NCBI GenBank assembly: GCA_035222895.1
Contig: JAVYIG010000111.1
Coordinates: 468,501 to 532,500, forward strand
Source of the DNA: Strongylocentrotus droebachiensis
Lineage: Eukaryota; Echinodermata; Echinoidea; Camarodonta; Strongylocentrotidae
Reading direction: 5' to 3'
DNA: 64,000 nucleotides
Under the pieces are notes generated by a model. It saw nothing but the letters and a program-made list of their open reading frames with translations. It did not search any database and was not told where the DNA came from. Positions 27,301-39,300 of the stretch are shown here, one piece after another. The position numbers and the translations under genes were made by a program. Positions within the stretch are counted from its first letter, which is position 1. Every line of letters starts with the position of its first letter.

Positions 27301-30300
27301 TTTGACTTGATAGCTTACCTATGCACGGCGTCCCAGCAAAACCAGCAGAGCAGGCACAACTAAACATGTTCACTCCGTTAGTACAATCTTCATTAGCCAT
27401 ACACGGACTGGTAGCACATTCGTCGATATCTGTGCGAATTGAGTTCCAAAGACATTGAAGGGAATAAAAGCGACTAGAAAAGCAATTTCCCTTTTACCAG
27501 ATTTATATTTTATAGCCATTGGAAGCGGGGTAGACTTTCAATTTGTCAATCTTCTCAATTATGTTTGACACTGTAGCTTGATTAACACTTTTGTCATTTT
27601 GTAAGATAGAATGGTTCATGAAGTTTGTACTTCTGGCCGTCTCTGGGAATCAACTAAAAAAGGTCATTTAACTAAATTAACATTGTAACTTTCCACTACT
27701 GATCGAGTGGAGATGCAAAACTTGAGTTGAATTTGACGCTGATATGAAGCATAAAAGACTTTGTATCTATAATTTCATGATGAAAAAGGAGCAATTGCTT
27801 CATGTAATAGGTGTTTGTATGTATTATCTGCTTTGACTTGATAGCTTACCTATGCACGGCGTCCCAGCAAAACCAGCAGAGCAGGCACAACTAAACATGT
27901 TCACTCCGTTAGTACAATCTTCATTAGCCATACACGGACTGGTAGCACATTCGTCGATATCTGTGCAAATTGAGTTCCAAAGACATTGAAGGGAATAAAA
28001 GCGACTAGAAAAGCAATTTCCCTTTTACCAGATTTATATTTTATAGCCATTGGAAGCGGGGTAGACTTTCAATTTGTCAATCTTCTCAATTATGTTTGAC
28101 ATTGTAGCTTGATTCACACTTTTGTCATTTTGTAAGATAGAATGGTTCATGAAGTTTGTACTTCAGGCCGTCTCTGGGAATCAACTAAAAAAGGTCAATT
28201 AACTTAATTAACATTGTGACTTTCCACTACTGATCGAGTGGAGATGCAAAACGTGAGTTGAATTAGACGCTAAAACGAAGCATAAAAGAATTTGAATCTA
28301 TAATGTCGTGATGAAAAAGGAGCAATTGCTTCATGTAATAGGTGTTTGTATGTATTATCTGCTTTGACTTGATAGCTTACCTATGCACGGCGTCCCAGCA
28401 AAACCAGCAGAGCAGGCACAACTAAACATGTTCACTCCGTTAGTACAATCTTCATTAGCCATACACGGACTGGTAGCACATTCGTCGATATCTGTGCGAA
28501 TTGAGTTCCAAAGACATTGAAGGGAATAAAAGCGACTAGAAAAGCAATTTCCCTTTTACCAGATTTATATTTTATAGCCATTGGAAGCGGGGTAGACTTT
28601 CAATTTGTCAATCTTCTCAATTATGTTTGACACTGTAGCTTGATTCACACTTTTGTCATTTTGTAAGATAGAATGGTTCATGAAGTTTGTACTTCAGGCC
28701 GTCTCTGGGAATCAACTAAAAAAGGTCAATTAACTTAATTAACATTGTGACTTTCCACTACTGATCGAGTGGAGATGCAAAACGTGAGTTGAATTTGACG
28801 CTAAAACGAAGCATAAAAGAATTTGAATCTATAATGTCGTGATGAAAAAGGAGCAATTGCTTCATGTAATAGGTGTTTGTATGTATTATCTGCTTTGACT
28901 TGATAGCTTACCTATGCACGGCGTCCCAGCAAAACCAGCAGAGCAGGCACAACTAAACATGTTCACTCCGTTAGTACAATCTTCATTAGCCATACACGGA
29001 CTGGTAGCACATTCGTCGATATCTGTGCAAATTGAGTTCCAAAGACATTGAAGGGAATAAAAGCGACTAGAAAAGCAATTTCCCTTTTACCAGATTTATA
29101 TTTTATAGCCATTGGAAGCGGGGTAGACTTTCAATTTGTCAATCTTCTCAATTATGTTTGACACTGTAGCTTGATTCACACTTTTGTCATTTTGTAAGAT
29201 AGAATGGTTCATGAAGTTTGTACTTCTGGCCGTCTCTGGGAATCAACTAAAAAAGGTCATTTAACTAAATTAACATTGTGACTTTCCACTACTGATCGAG
29301 TGGAGATGCAAAACTTGAGTTGAATTTGACGCTGATATGAAGCATAAAAGAATTTGTATCTATAATTTCATGATGAAAAAGGAGCAATTGCTTCATGTAA
29401 TAGGTGTTTGTATGTATTATCTGCTTTGACTTGATAGCTTACCTATGCACGGCGTCCCAGCAAAACCAGCAGAGCAGGCACAACTAAACATGTTCACTCC
29501 GTTAGTACAATCTTCATTAGCCATACACGGACTGGTAGCACATTCGTCGATATCTGTGCAAATTGAGTTCCAAAGACATTGAAGGGAATAAAAGCGACTA
29601 GAAAAGCAATTTCCCTTTTACCAGATTTATATTTTATAGCCATTGGAAGCGGGGTAGACTTTCAATATGTCAATCTTCTCAATTATGTTTGACACTGTAG
29701 CTTGATTCACACTTTTGTCATTTTGTAAGATAGAATGGTTCATGAAATTTGTACTTCAGGCCGTCTCTGGGAATCAACTAAAAAAGGTCAATTAACTTAA
29801 TTAACATTGTGACTTTCCACTACTGATCGAGTGGAGATGCAAAACGTGAGTTGAATTTGACGCTAAAACGAAGCATAAAAGAATTTGAATCTATAATGTC
29901 GTGATGAAAAAGGAGCAATTGCTTCATGTAATAGGTGTTTGTATGTATTATCTGCTTTGACTTGATAGCTTACCTATGCACGGCGTCCCAGCAAAACCAG
30001 CAGAGCAGGCACAACTAAACATGTTCACTCCGTTAGTACAATCTTCATTAGCCATACACGGACTGGTAGCACATTCGTCGATATCTGTGCAAATTGAGTT
30101 CCAAAGACATTGAAGGGAATAAAAGCGACTAGAAAAGCAATTTCCCTTTTACCAGATTTATATTTTATAGCCATTGGAAGCGGGGTAGACTTTCAATTTT
30201 TCAATCTTCTCAATTATGTTTGACACTGTAGCTTGATTCACACTTTTGTCATTTTGTAAGATAGAATGGTTCATGAAGTTTGTACTTCAGGCCGTTGATG

Positions 30301-33300
30301 GGAATCAACTAAAAAAGGTCATTTAACTAAATTAACATTGTGACTTTCCACTACTGATCGAGTGGAGATGCAAAACGTGAGTTGAATTTGACGCTAAAAC
30401 GAAGCATAAAAGAATTTGTATCTATAATGTCGTGATGAAAAAGGAGCAATTGCTTCATGTAATAGGTGTTTGTATGTATTATCTGCTTTGACTTGATAAC
30501 TTACCTATGCACGGCGTCCCAGCAAAACCAGCAGAGCAGGCACAACTAAACATGTTCACTCCGTTAGTACAATCTTCATTAGCCATACACGGACTGGTAG
30601 CACATTCGTCGATATCTGTGCAAATTGAGTTCCAAAGACATTGAAGGGAATAAAAGCGACTAGAAAAGCAATTTCCCTTTTACCAGATTTATATTTTATA
30701 GCCATTGGAAGCGGGGTAGACTTTCAATTTGTCAATCTTCTCAATTATGTTTGACACTGTAGCTTGATTCACACTTTTGTCATTTTGTAAGATAGAATGG
30801 TTCATGAAGTTTGTACTTCTGGCCGTCTCTGGGAATCAACTAAAAAAGGTCATTTAACTAAATTAACATTGTGACTTTCCACTACTGATCGAGTGGAGAT
30901 GCAAAACTTGAGTTGAATTTGACGCTGATATGAAGCATAAAAGACTTTGTATCTATAATTTCATGATGAAAAAGGAGCAATTGCTTCATGTAATAGGTGT
31001 TTGTATGTATTATCTGCTTTGACTTGATAGCTTACCTATGCACGGCGTCCCAGCAAAACCAGCAGAGCAGGCACAACTAAACATGTTCACTCCGTTAGTA
31101 CAATCTTCATTAGCCATACACGGACTGGTAGCACATTCGTCGATATCTGTGCAAATTGAGTTCCAAAGACATTGAAGGGAATAAAAGCGACTAGAAAAGC
31201 AATTTCCCTTTTACCAGATTTATATTTTATAGCCATTGGAAGCGGGGTAGACTTTCAATTTGTCAATCTTCTCAATTATGTTTGACACTGTAGCTTGATT
31301 CACACTTTTGTCATTTTGTAAGATAGAATGGTTCATGAAATTTGTACTTCAGGCCGTCTCTGGGAATCAACTAAAAAAGGTCAATTAACTTAATTAACAT
31401 TGTGACTTTCCACTACTGATCGAGTGGAGATGCAAAACGTGAGTTGAATTTGACGCTAAAACGAAGCATAAAAGAATTTGAATCTATAATGTCGTGATGA
31501 AAAAGGAGCAATTGCTTCATGTAATAGGTGTTTGTATGTATTATCTGCTTTGACTTGATAGCTTACCTATGCACGGCGTCCCAGCAAAACCAGCAGAGCA
31601 GGCACAACTAAACATGTTCACTCCGTTAGTACAATCTTCATTAGCCATACACGGACTGGTAGCACATTCGTCGATATCTGTGCAAATTGAGTTCCAAAGA
31701 CATTGAAGGGAATAAAAGCGACTAGAAAAGCAATTTCCCTTTTACCAGATTTATATTTTATAGCCATTGGAAGCGGGGTAGACTTTCAATTTGTCAATCT
31801 TCTCAATTATGTTTGACACTGTAGCTTGATTCACACTTTTGTCATTTTGTAAGATAGAATGGTTCATGAAGTTTGTACTTCAGGCCGTCTCTGGGAATCA
31901 ACTAAAAAAGGTCATTTAACTAAATTGACATTGTAACTTTCCACTACTGATCGAGTGGAGATGCAAAACTTGAGTTGAATTTGACGCTGATATGAAGCAT
32001 AAAAGACTTTGTATCTATAATTTCATGATGAAAAAGGAGCAATTGCTTCATGTAATAGGTGTTTGTATGTATTATCTGCTTTGACTTGATAGCTTACCTA
32101 TGCACGGCGTCCCAGCAAAACCAGCAGAGCAGGCACAACTAAACATGTTCACTCCGTTAGTACAATCTTCATTAGCCATACACGGACTGGTAGCACATTC
32201 GTCGATATCTGTGCGAATTGAGTTCCAAAGACATTGAAGGGAATAAAAGCGACTAGAAAAGCAATTTCCCTTTTACCAGATTTATATTTTATAGCCATTG
32301 GAAGCGGGGTAGACTTTCAATTTGTCAATCTTCTCAATTATGTTTGACATTGTAGCTTGATTCACACTTTTGTCATTTTGTAAGATAGAATGGTTCATGA
32401 AGTTTGTACTTCAGGCCGTCTCTGGGAATCAACTAAAAAAGGTCAATTAACTTAATTAACATTGTGACTTTCCACTACTGATCGAGTGGAGATGCAAAAC
32501 GTGAGTTGAATTAGACGCTAAAACGAAGCATAAAAGAATTTGAATCTATAATGTCGTGATGAAAAAGGAGCAATTGCTTCATGTAATAGGTGTTTGTATG
32601 TATTATCTGCTTTGACTTGATAGCTTACCTATGCACGGCGTCCCAGCAAAACCAGCAGAGCAGGCACAACTAAACATGTTCACTCCGTTAGTACAATCTT
32701 CATTAGCCATACACGGACTGGTAGCACATTCGTCGATATCTGTGCGAATTGAGTTCCAAAGACATTGAAGGGAATAAAAGCGACTAGAAAAGCAATTTCC
32801 CTTTTACCAGATTTATATTTTATAGCCATTGGAAGCGGGGTAGACTTTCAATTTGTCAATCTTCTCAATTATGTTTGACACTGTAGCTTGATTAACACTT
32901 TTGTCATTTTGTAAGATAGAATGGTTCATGAAGTTTGTACTTCTGGCCGTCTCTGGGAATCAACTAAAAAAGGTCATTTAACTAAAATAACATTGTAACT
33001 TTCCACTACTGATCGAGTGGAGATGCAAAACTTGAGTTGAATTTGACGCTGATATGAAGCATAAAAGACTTTGTATCTATAATTTCATGATGAAAAAGGA
33101 GCAATTGCTTCATGTAATAGGTGTTTGTATGTATTATCTGCTTTGACTTGATAGCTTACCTATGCACGGCGTCCCAGCAAAACCAGCAGAGCAGGCACAA
33201 CTAAACATGTTCACTCCGTTAGTACAATCTTCATTAGCCATACACGGACTGGTAGCACATTCGTCGATATCTGTGCAAATTGAGTTCCAAAGACATTGAA

Positions 33301-36300
33301 GGGAATAAAAGCGACTAGAAAAGCAATTTCCCTTTTACCAGATTTATATTTTATAGCCATTGGAAGCGGGGTAGACTTTCAATTTGTCAATCTTCTCAAT
33401 TATGTTTGACATTGTAGCTTGATTCACACTTTTGTCATTTTGTAAGATAGAATGGTTCATGAAGTTTGTACTTCAGGCCGTCTCTGGGAATCAACTAAAA
33501 AAGGTCAATTAACTTAATTAACATTGTGACTTTCCACTACTGATCGAGTGGAGATGCAAAACGTGAGTTGAATTAGACGCTAAAACGAAGCATAAAAGAA
33601 TTTGAATCTATAATGTCGTGATGAAAAAGGAGCAATTGCTTCATGTAATAGGTGTTTGTATGTATTATCTGCTTTGACTTGATAGCTTACCTATGCACGG
33701 CGTCCCAGCAAAACCAGCAGAGCAGGCACAACTAAACATGTTCACTCCGTTAGTACAATCTTCATTAGCCATACACGGACTGGTAGCACATTCGTCGATA
33801 TCTGTGCGAATTGAGTTCCAAAGACATTGAAGGGAATAAAAGCGACTAGAAAAGCAATTTCCCTTTTACCAGATTTATATTTTATAGCCATTGGAAGCGG
33901 GGTAGACTTTCAATTTGTCAATCTTCTCAATTATGTTTGACACTGTAGCTTGATTCACACTTTTGTCATTTTGTAAGATAGAATGGTTCATGAAGTTTGT
34001 ACTTCAGGCCGTCTCTGGGAATCAACTAAAAAAGGTCAATTAACTTAATTAACATTGTGACTTTCCACTACTGATCGAGTGGAGATGCAAAACGTGAGTT
34101 GAATTTGACGCTAAAACGAAGCATAAAAGAATTTGAATCTATAATGTCGTGATGAAAAAGGAGCAATTGCTTCATGTAATAGGTGTTTGTATGTATTATC
34201 TGCTTTGACTTGATAGCTTACCTATGCACGGCGTCCCAGCAAAACCAGCAGAGCAGGCACAACTAAACATGTTCACTCCGTTAGTACAATCTTCATTAGC
34301 CATACACGGACTGGTAGCACATTCGTCGATATCTGTGCGAATTGAGTTCCAAAGACATTGAAGGGAATAAAAGCGACTAGAAAAGCAATTTCCCTTTTAC
34401 CAGATTTATATTTTATAGCCATTGGAAGCGGGGTAGACTTTCAATTTGTCAATCTTCTCAATTATGTTTGACACTGTAGCTTGATTAACACTTTTGTCAT
34501 TTTGTAAGATAGAATGGTTCATGAAGTTTGTACTTCTGGCCGTCTCTGGGAATCAACTAAAAAAGGTCATTTAACTAAATTAACATTGTAACTTTCCACT
34601 ACTGATCGAGTGGAGATGCAAAACTTGAGTTGAATTTGACGCTGATATGAAGCATAAAAGACTTTGTATCTATAATTTCATGATGAAAAAGGAGCAATTG
34701 CTTCATGTAATAGGTGTTTGTATGTATTATCTGCTTTGACTTGATAGCTTACCTATGCACGGCGTCCCAGCAAAACCAGCAGAGCAGGCACAACTAAACA
34801 TGTTCACTCCGTTAGTACAATCTTCATTAGCCATACACGGACTGGTAGCACATTCGTCGATATCTGTGCAAATTGAGTTCCAAAGACATTGAAGGGAATA
34901 AAAGCGACTAGAAAAGCAATTTCCCTTTTACCAGATTTATATTTTATAGCCATTGGAAGCGGGGTAGACTTTCAATTTGTCAATCTTCTCAATTATGTTT
35001 GACATTGTAGCTTGATTCACACTTTTGTCATTTTGTAAGATAGAATGGTTCATGAAGTTTGTACTTCAGGCCGTCTCTGGGAATCAACTAAAAAAGGTCA
35101 ATTAACTTAATTAACATTGTGACTTTCCACTACTGATCGAGTGGAGATGCAAAACGTGAGTTGAATTAGACGCTAAAACGAAGCATAAAAGAATTTGAAT
35201 CTATAATGTCGTGATGAAAAAGGAGCAATTGCTTCATGTAATAGGTGTTTGTATGTATTATCTGCTTTGACTTGATAGCTTACCTATGCACGGCGTCCCA
35301 GCAAAACCAGCAGAGCAGGCACAACTAAACATGTTCACTCCGTTAGTACAATCTTCATTAGCCATACACGGACTGGTAGCACATTCGTCGATATCTGTGC
35401 GAATTGAGTTCCAAAGACATTGAAGGGAATAAAAGCGACTAGAAAAGCAATTTCCCTTTTACCAGATTTATATTTTATAGCCATTGGAAGCGGGGTAGAC
35501 TTTCAATTTGTCAATCTTCTCAATTATGTTTGACACTGTAGCTTGATTCACACTTTTGTCATTTTGTAAGATAGAATGGTTCATGAAGTTTGTACTTCAG
35601 GCCGTCTCTGGGAATCAACTAAAAAAGGTCAATTAACTTAATTAACATTGTGACTTTCCACTACTGATCGAGTGGAGATGCAAAACGTGAGTTGAATTTG
35701 ACGCTAAAACGAAGCATAAAAGAATTTGAATCTATAATGTCGTGATGAAAAAGGAGCAATTGCTTCATGTAATAGGTGTTTGTATGTATTATCTGCTTTG
35801 ACTTGATAGCTTACCTATGCACGGCGTCCCAGCAAAACCAGCAGAGCAGGCACAACTAAACATGTTCACTCCGTTAGTACAATCTTCATTAGCCATACAC
35901 GGACTGGTAGCACATTCGTCGATATCTGTGCAAATTGAGTTCCAAAGACATTGAAGGGAATAAAAGCGACTAGAAAAGCAATTTCCCTTTTACCAGATTT
36001 ATATTTTATAGCCATTGGAAGCGGGGTAGACTTTCAATTTGTCAATCTTCTCAATTATGTTTGACACTGTAGCTTGATTCACACTTTTGTCATTTTGTAA
36101 GATAGAATGGTTCATGAAGTTTGTACTTCTGGCCGTCTCTGGGAATCAACTAAAAAAGGTCATTTAACTAAATTAACATTGTAACTTTCCACTACTGATC
36201 GAGTGGAGATGCAAAACTTGAGTTGAATTTGACGCTGATATGAAGCATAAAAGACTTTGTATCTATAATTTCATGATGAAAAAGGAGCAATTGCTTCATG

Positions 36301-39300
36301 TAATAGGTGTTTGTATGTATTATCTGCTTTGACTTGATAGCTTACCTATGCACGGCGTCCCAGCAAAACCAGCAGAGCAGGCACAACTAAACATGTTCAC
36401 TCCGTTAGTACAATCTTCATTAGCCATACACGGACTGGTAGCACATTCGTCGATATCTGTGCAAATTGAGTTCCAAAGACATTGAAGGGAATAAAAGCGA
36501 CTAGAAAAGCAATTTCCCTTTTACCAGATTTATATTTTATAGCCATTGGAAGCGGGGTAGACTTTCAATTTGTCAATCTTCTCAATTATGTTTGACATTG
36601 TAGCTTGATTCACACTTTTGTCATTTTGTAAGATAGAATGGTTCATGAAGTTTGTACTTCAGGCCGTCTCTGGGAATCAACTAAAAAAGGTCATTTAACT
36701 AAATTAACATTGTGACTTTCCACTACTGATCGAGTGGAGATGCAAAACTTGAGTTGAATTTGACGCTGATATGAAGCATAAAAGACTTTGTATCTATAAT
36801 TTCATGATGAAAAAGGAGCAATTGCTTCATGTAATAGGTGTTTGTATGTATTATCTGCTTTGACTTGATAGCTTACCTATGCACGGCGTCCCAGCAAAAC
36901 CAGCAGAGCAGGCACAACTAAACATGTTCACTCCGTTAGTACAATCTTCATTAGCCATACACGGACTGGTAGCACATTCGTCGATATCTGTGCGAATTGA
37001 GTTCCAAAGACATTGAAGGGAATAAAAGCGACTAGAAAAGCAATTTCCCTTTTACCAGATTTATATTTTATAGCCATTGGAAGCGGGGTAGACTTTCAAT
37101 TTGTCAATCTTCTCAATTATGTTTGACACTGTAGCTTGATTCACACTTTTGTCATTTTGTAAGATAGAATGGTTCATGAAGTTTGTACTTCAGGCCGTCT
37201 CTGGGAATCAACTAAAAAAGGTCAATTAACTTAATTAACATTGTGACTTTCCACTACTGATCGAGTGGAGATGCAAAACGTGAGTTGAATTTGACGCTAA
37301 AACGAAGCATAAAAGAATTTGAATCTATAATTTCATGATGAAAAAGGAGCAATTGCTTCATGTAATAGGTGTTTGTATGTATTATCTGCTTTGACTTGAT
37401 AGCTTACCTATGCACGGCGTCCCAGCAAAACCAGCAGAGCAGGCACAACTAAACATGTTCACTCCGTTAGTACAATCTTCATTAGCCATACACGGACTGG
37501 TAGCACATTCGTCGATATCTGTGCGAATTGAGTTCCAAAGACATTGAAGGGAATAAAAGCGACTAGAAAAGCAATTTCCCTTTTACCAGATTTATATTTT
37601 ATAGCCATTGGAAGCGGGGTAGACTTTCAATTTGTCAATCTTCTCAATTATGTTTGACACTGTAGCTTGATTCACACTTTTGTCATTTTGTAAGATAGAA
37701 TGGTTCATGAAGTTTGTACTTCAGGCCGTCTCTGGGAATCAACTAAAAAAGGTCAATTAACTTAATTAACATTGTGACTTTCCACTACTGATCGAGTGGA
37801 GATGCAAAACGTGAGTTGAATTTGACGCTAAAACGAAGCATAAAAGAATTTGAATCTATAATGTCGTGATGAAAAAGGAGCAATTGCTTCATGTAATAGG
37901 TGTTTGTATGTATTATCTGCTTTGACTTGATAGCTTACCTATGCACGGCGTCCCAGCAAAACCAGCAGAGCAGGCACAACTAAACATGTTCACTCCGTTA
38001 GTACAATCTTCATTAGCCATACACGGACTGGTAGCACATTCGTCGATATCTGTGCAAATTGAGTTCCAAAGACATTGAAGGGAATAAAAGCGACTAGAAA
38101 AGCAATTTCCCTTTTACCAGATTTATATTTTATAGCCATTGGAAGCGGGGTAGACTTTCAATTTGTCAATCTTCTCAATTATGTTTGACACTGTAGCTTG
38201 ATTCACACTTTTGTCATTTTGTAAGATAGAATGGTTCATGAAGTTTGTACTTCTGGCCGTCTCTGGGAATCAACTAAAAAAGGTCATTTAACTAAATTAA
38301 CATTGTAACTTTCCACTACTGATCGAGTGGAGATGCAAAACTTGAGTTGAATTTGACGCTGATATGAAGCATAAAAGACTTTGTATCTATAATTTCATGA
38401 TGAAAAAGGAGCAATTGCTTCATGTAATAGGTGTTTGTATGTATTATCTGCTTTGACTTGATAGCTTACCTATGCACGGCGTCCCAGCAAAACCAGCAGA
38501 GCAGGCACAACTAAACATGTTCACTCCGTTAGTACAATCTTCATTAGCCATACACGGACTGGTAGCACATTCGTCGATATCTGTGCAAATTGAGTTCCAA
38601 AGACATTGAAGGGAATAAAAGCGACTAGAAAAGCAATTTCCCTTTTACCAGATTTATATTTTATAGCCATTGGAAGCGGGGTAGACTTTCAATTTGTCAA
38701 TCTTCTCAATTATGTTTGACATTGTAGCTTGATTCACACTTTTGTCATTTTGTAAGATAGAATGGTTCATGAAGTTTGTACTTCAGGCCGTCTCTGGGAA
38801 TCAACTAAAAAAGGTCAATTAACTTAATTAACATTGTGACTTTCCACTACTGATCGAGTGGAGATGCAAAACTTGAGTTGAATTTGACGCTGATATGAAG
38901 CATAAAAGACTTTGTATCTATAATTTCATGATGAAAAAGGAGCAATTGCTTCATGTAATAGGTGTTTGTATGTATTATCTGCTTTGACTTGATAGCTTAC
39001 CTATGCACGGCGTCCCAGCAAAACCAGCAGAGCAGGCACAACTAAACATGTTCACTCCGTTAGTACAATCTTCATTAGCCATACACGGACTGGTAGCACA
39101 TTCGTCGATATCTGTGCAAATTGAGTTCCAAAGACATTGAAGGGAATAAAAGCGACTAGAAAAGCAATTTCCCTTTTACCAGATTTATATTTTATAGCCA
39201 TTGGAAGCGGGGTAGACTTTCAATTTGTCAATCTTCTCAATTATGTTTGACACTGTAGCTTGATTCACACTTTTGTCATTTTGTAAGATAGAATGGTTCA

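Larger units (their letters stand above)
10621..29233. repeat. 18-unit higher-order repeat, offset 9,572 bp
   Basis: Units 21-37 (10621..19661) match units 39-55 (20193..29233) in order and in rare variants. These include the 7-bp insertions, ATAACTTAC (unit 27 and 45), AAATTGACATTGTAAC (30 and 48) and AAAATAACATTG (32 and 50). Unit 38 separates the two blocks. A private change, AAAAAA in unit 41 near 21617, is absent from unit 23, so some divergence followed the duplication. Confidence 0.88.
22331..36136. repeat. 13-unit higher-order repeat, offset 6,903 bp
   Basis: Units 43-55 (22331..29233) match units 56-68 (29234..36136), exactly 13 x 531 bp apart. The same rare markers recur (ATAACTTAC in 45 and 58, AAATTGACATTG in 48 and 61, AAAATAACATTG in 50 and 63). 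The units with the 7-bp insertion lie outside this block and are accordingly not copied. The repeat is nested in the 18-unit one and so came later. Confidence 0.88.
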
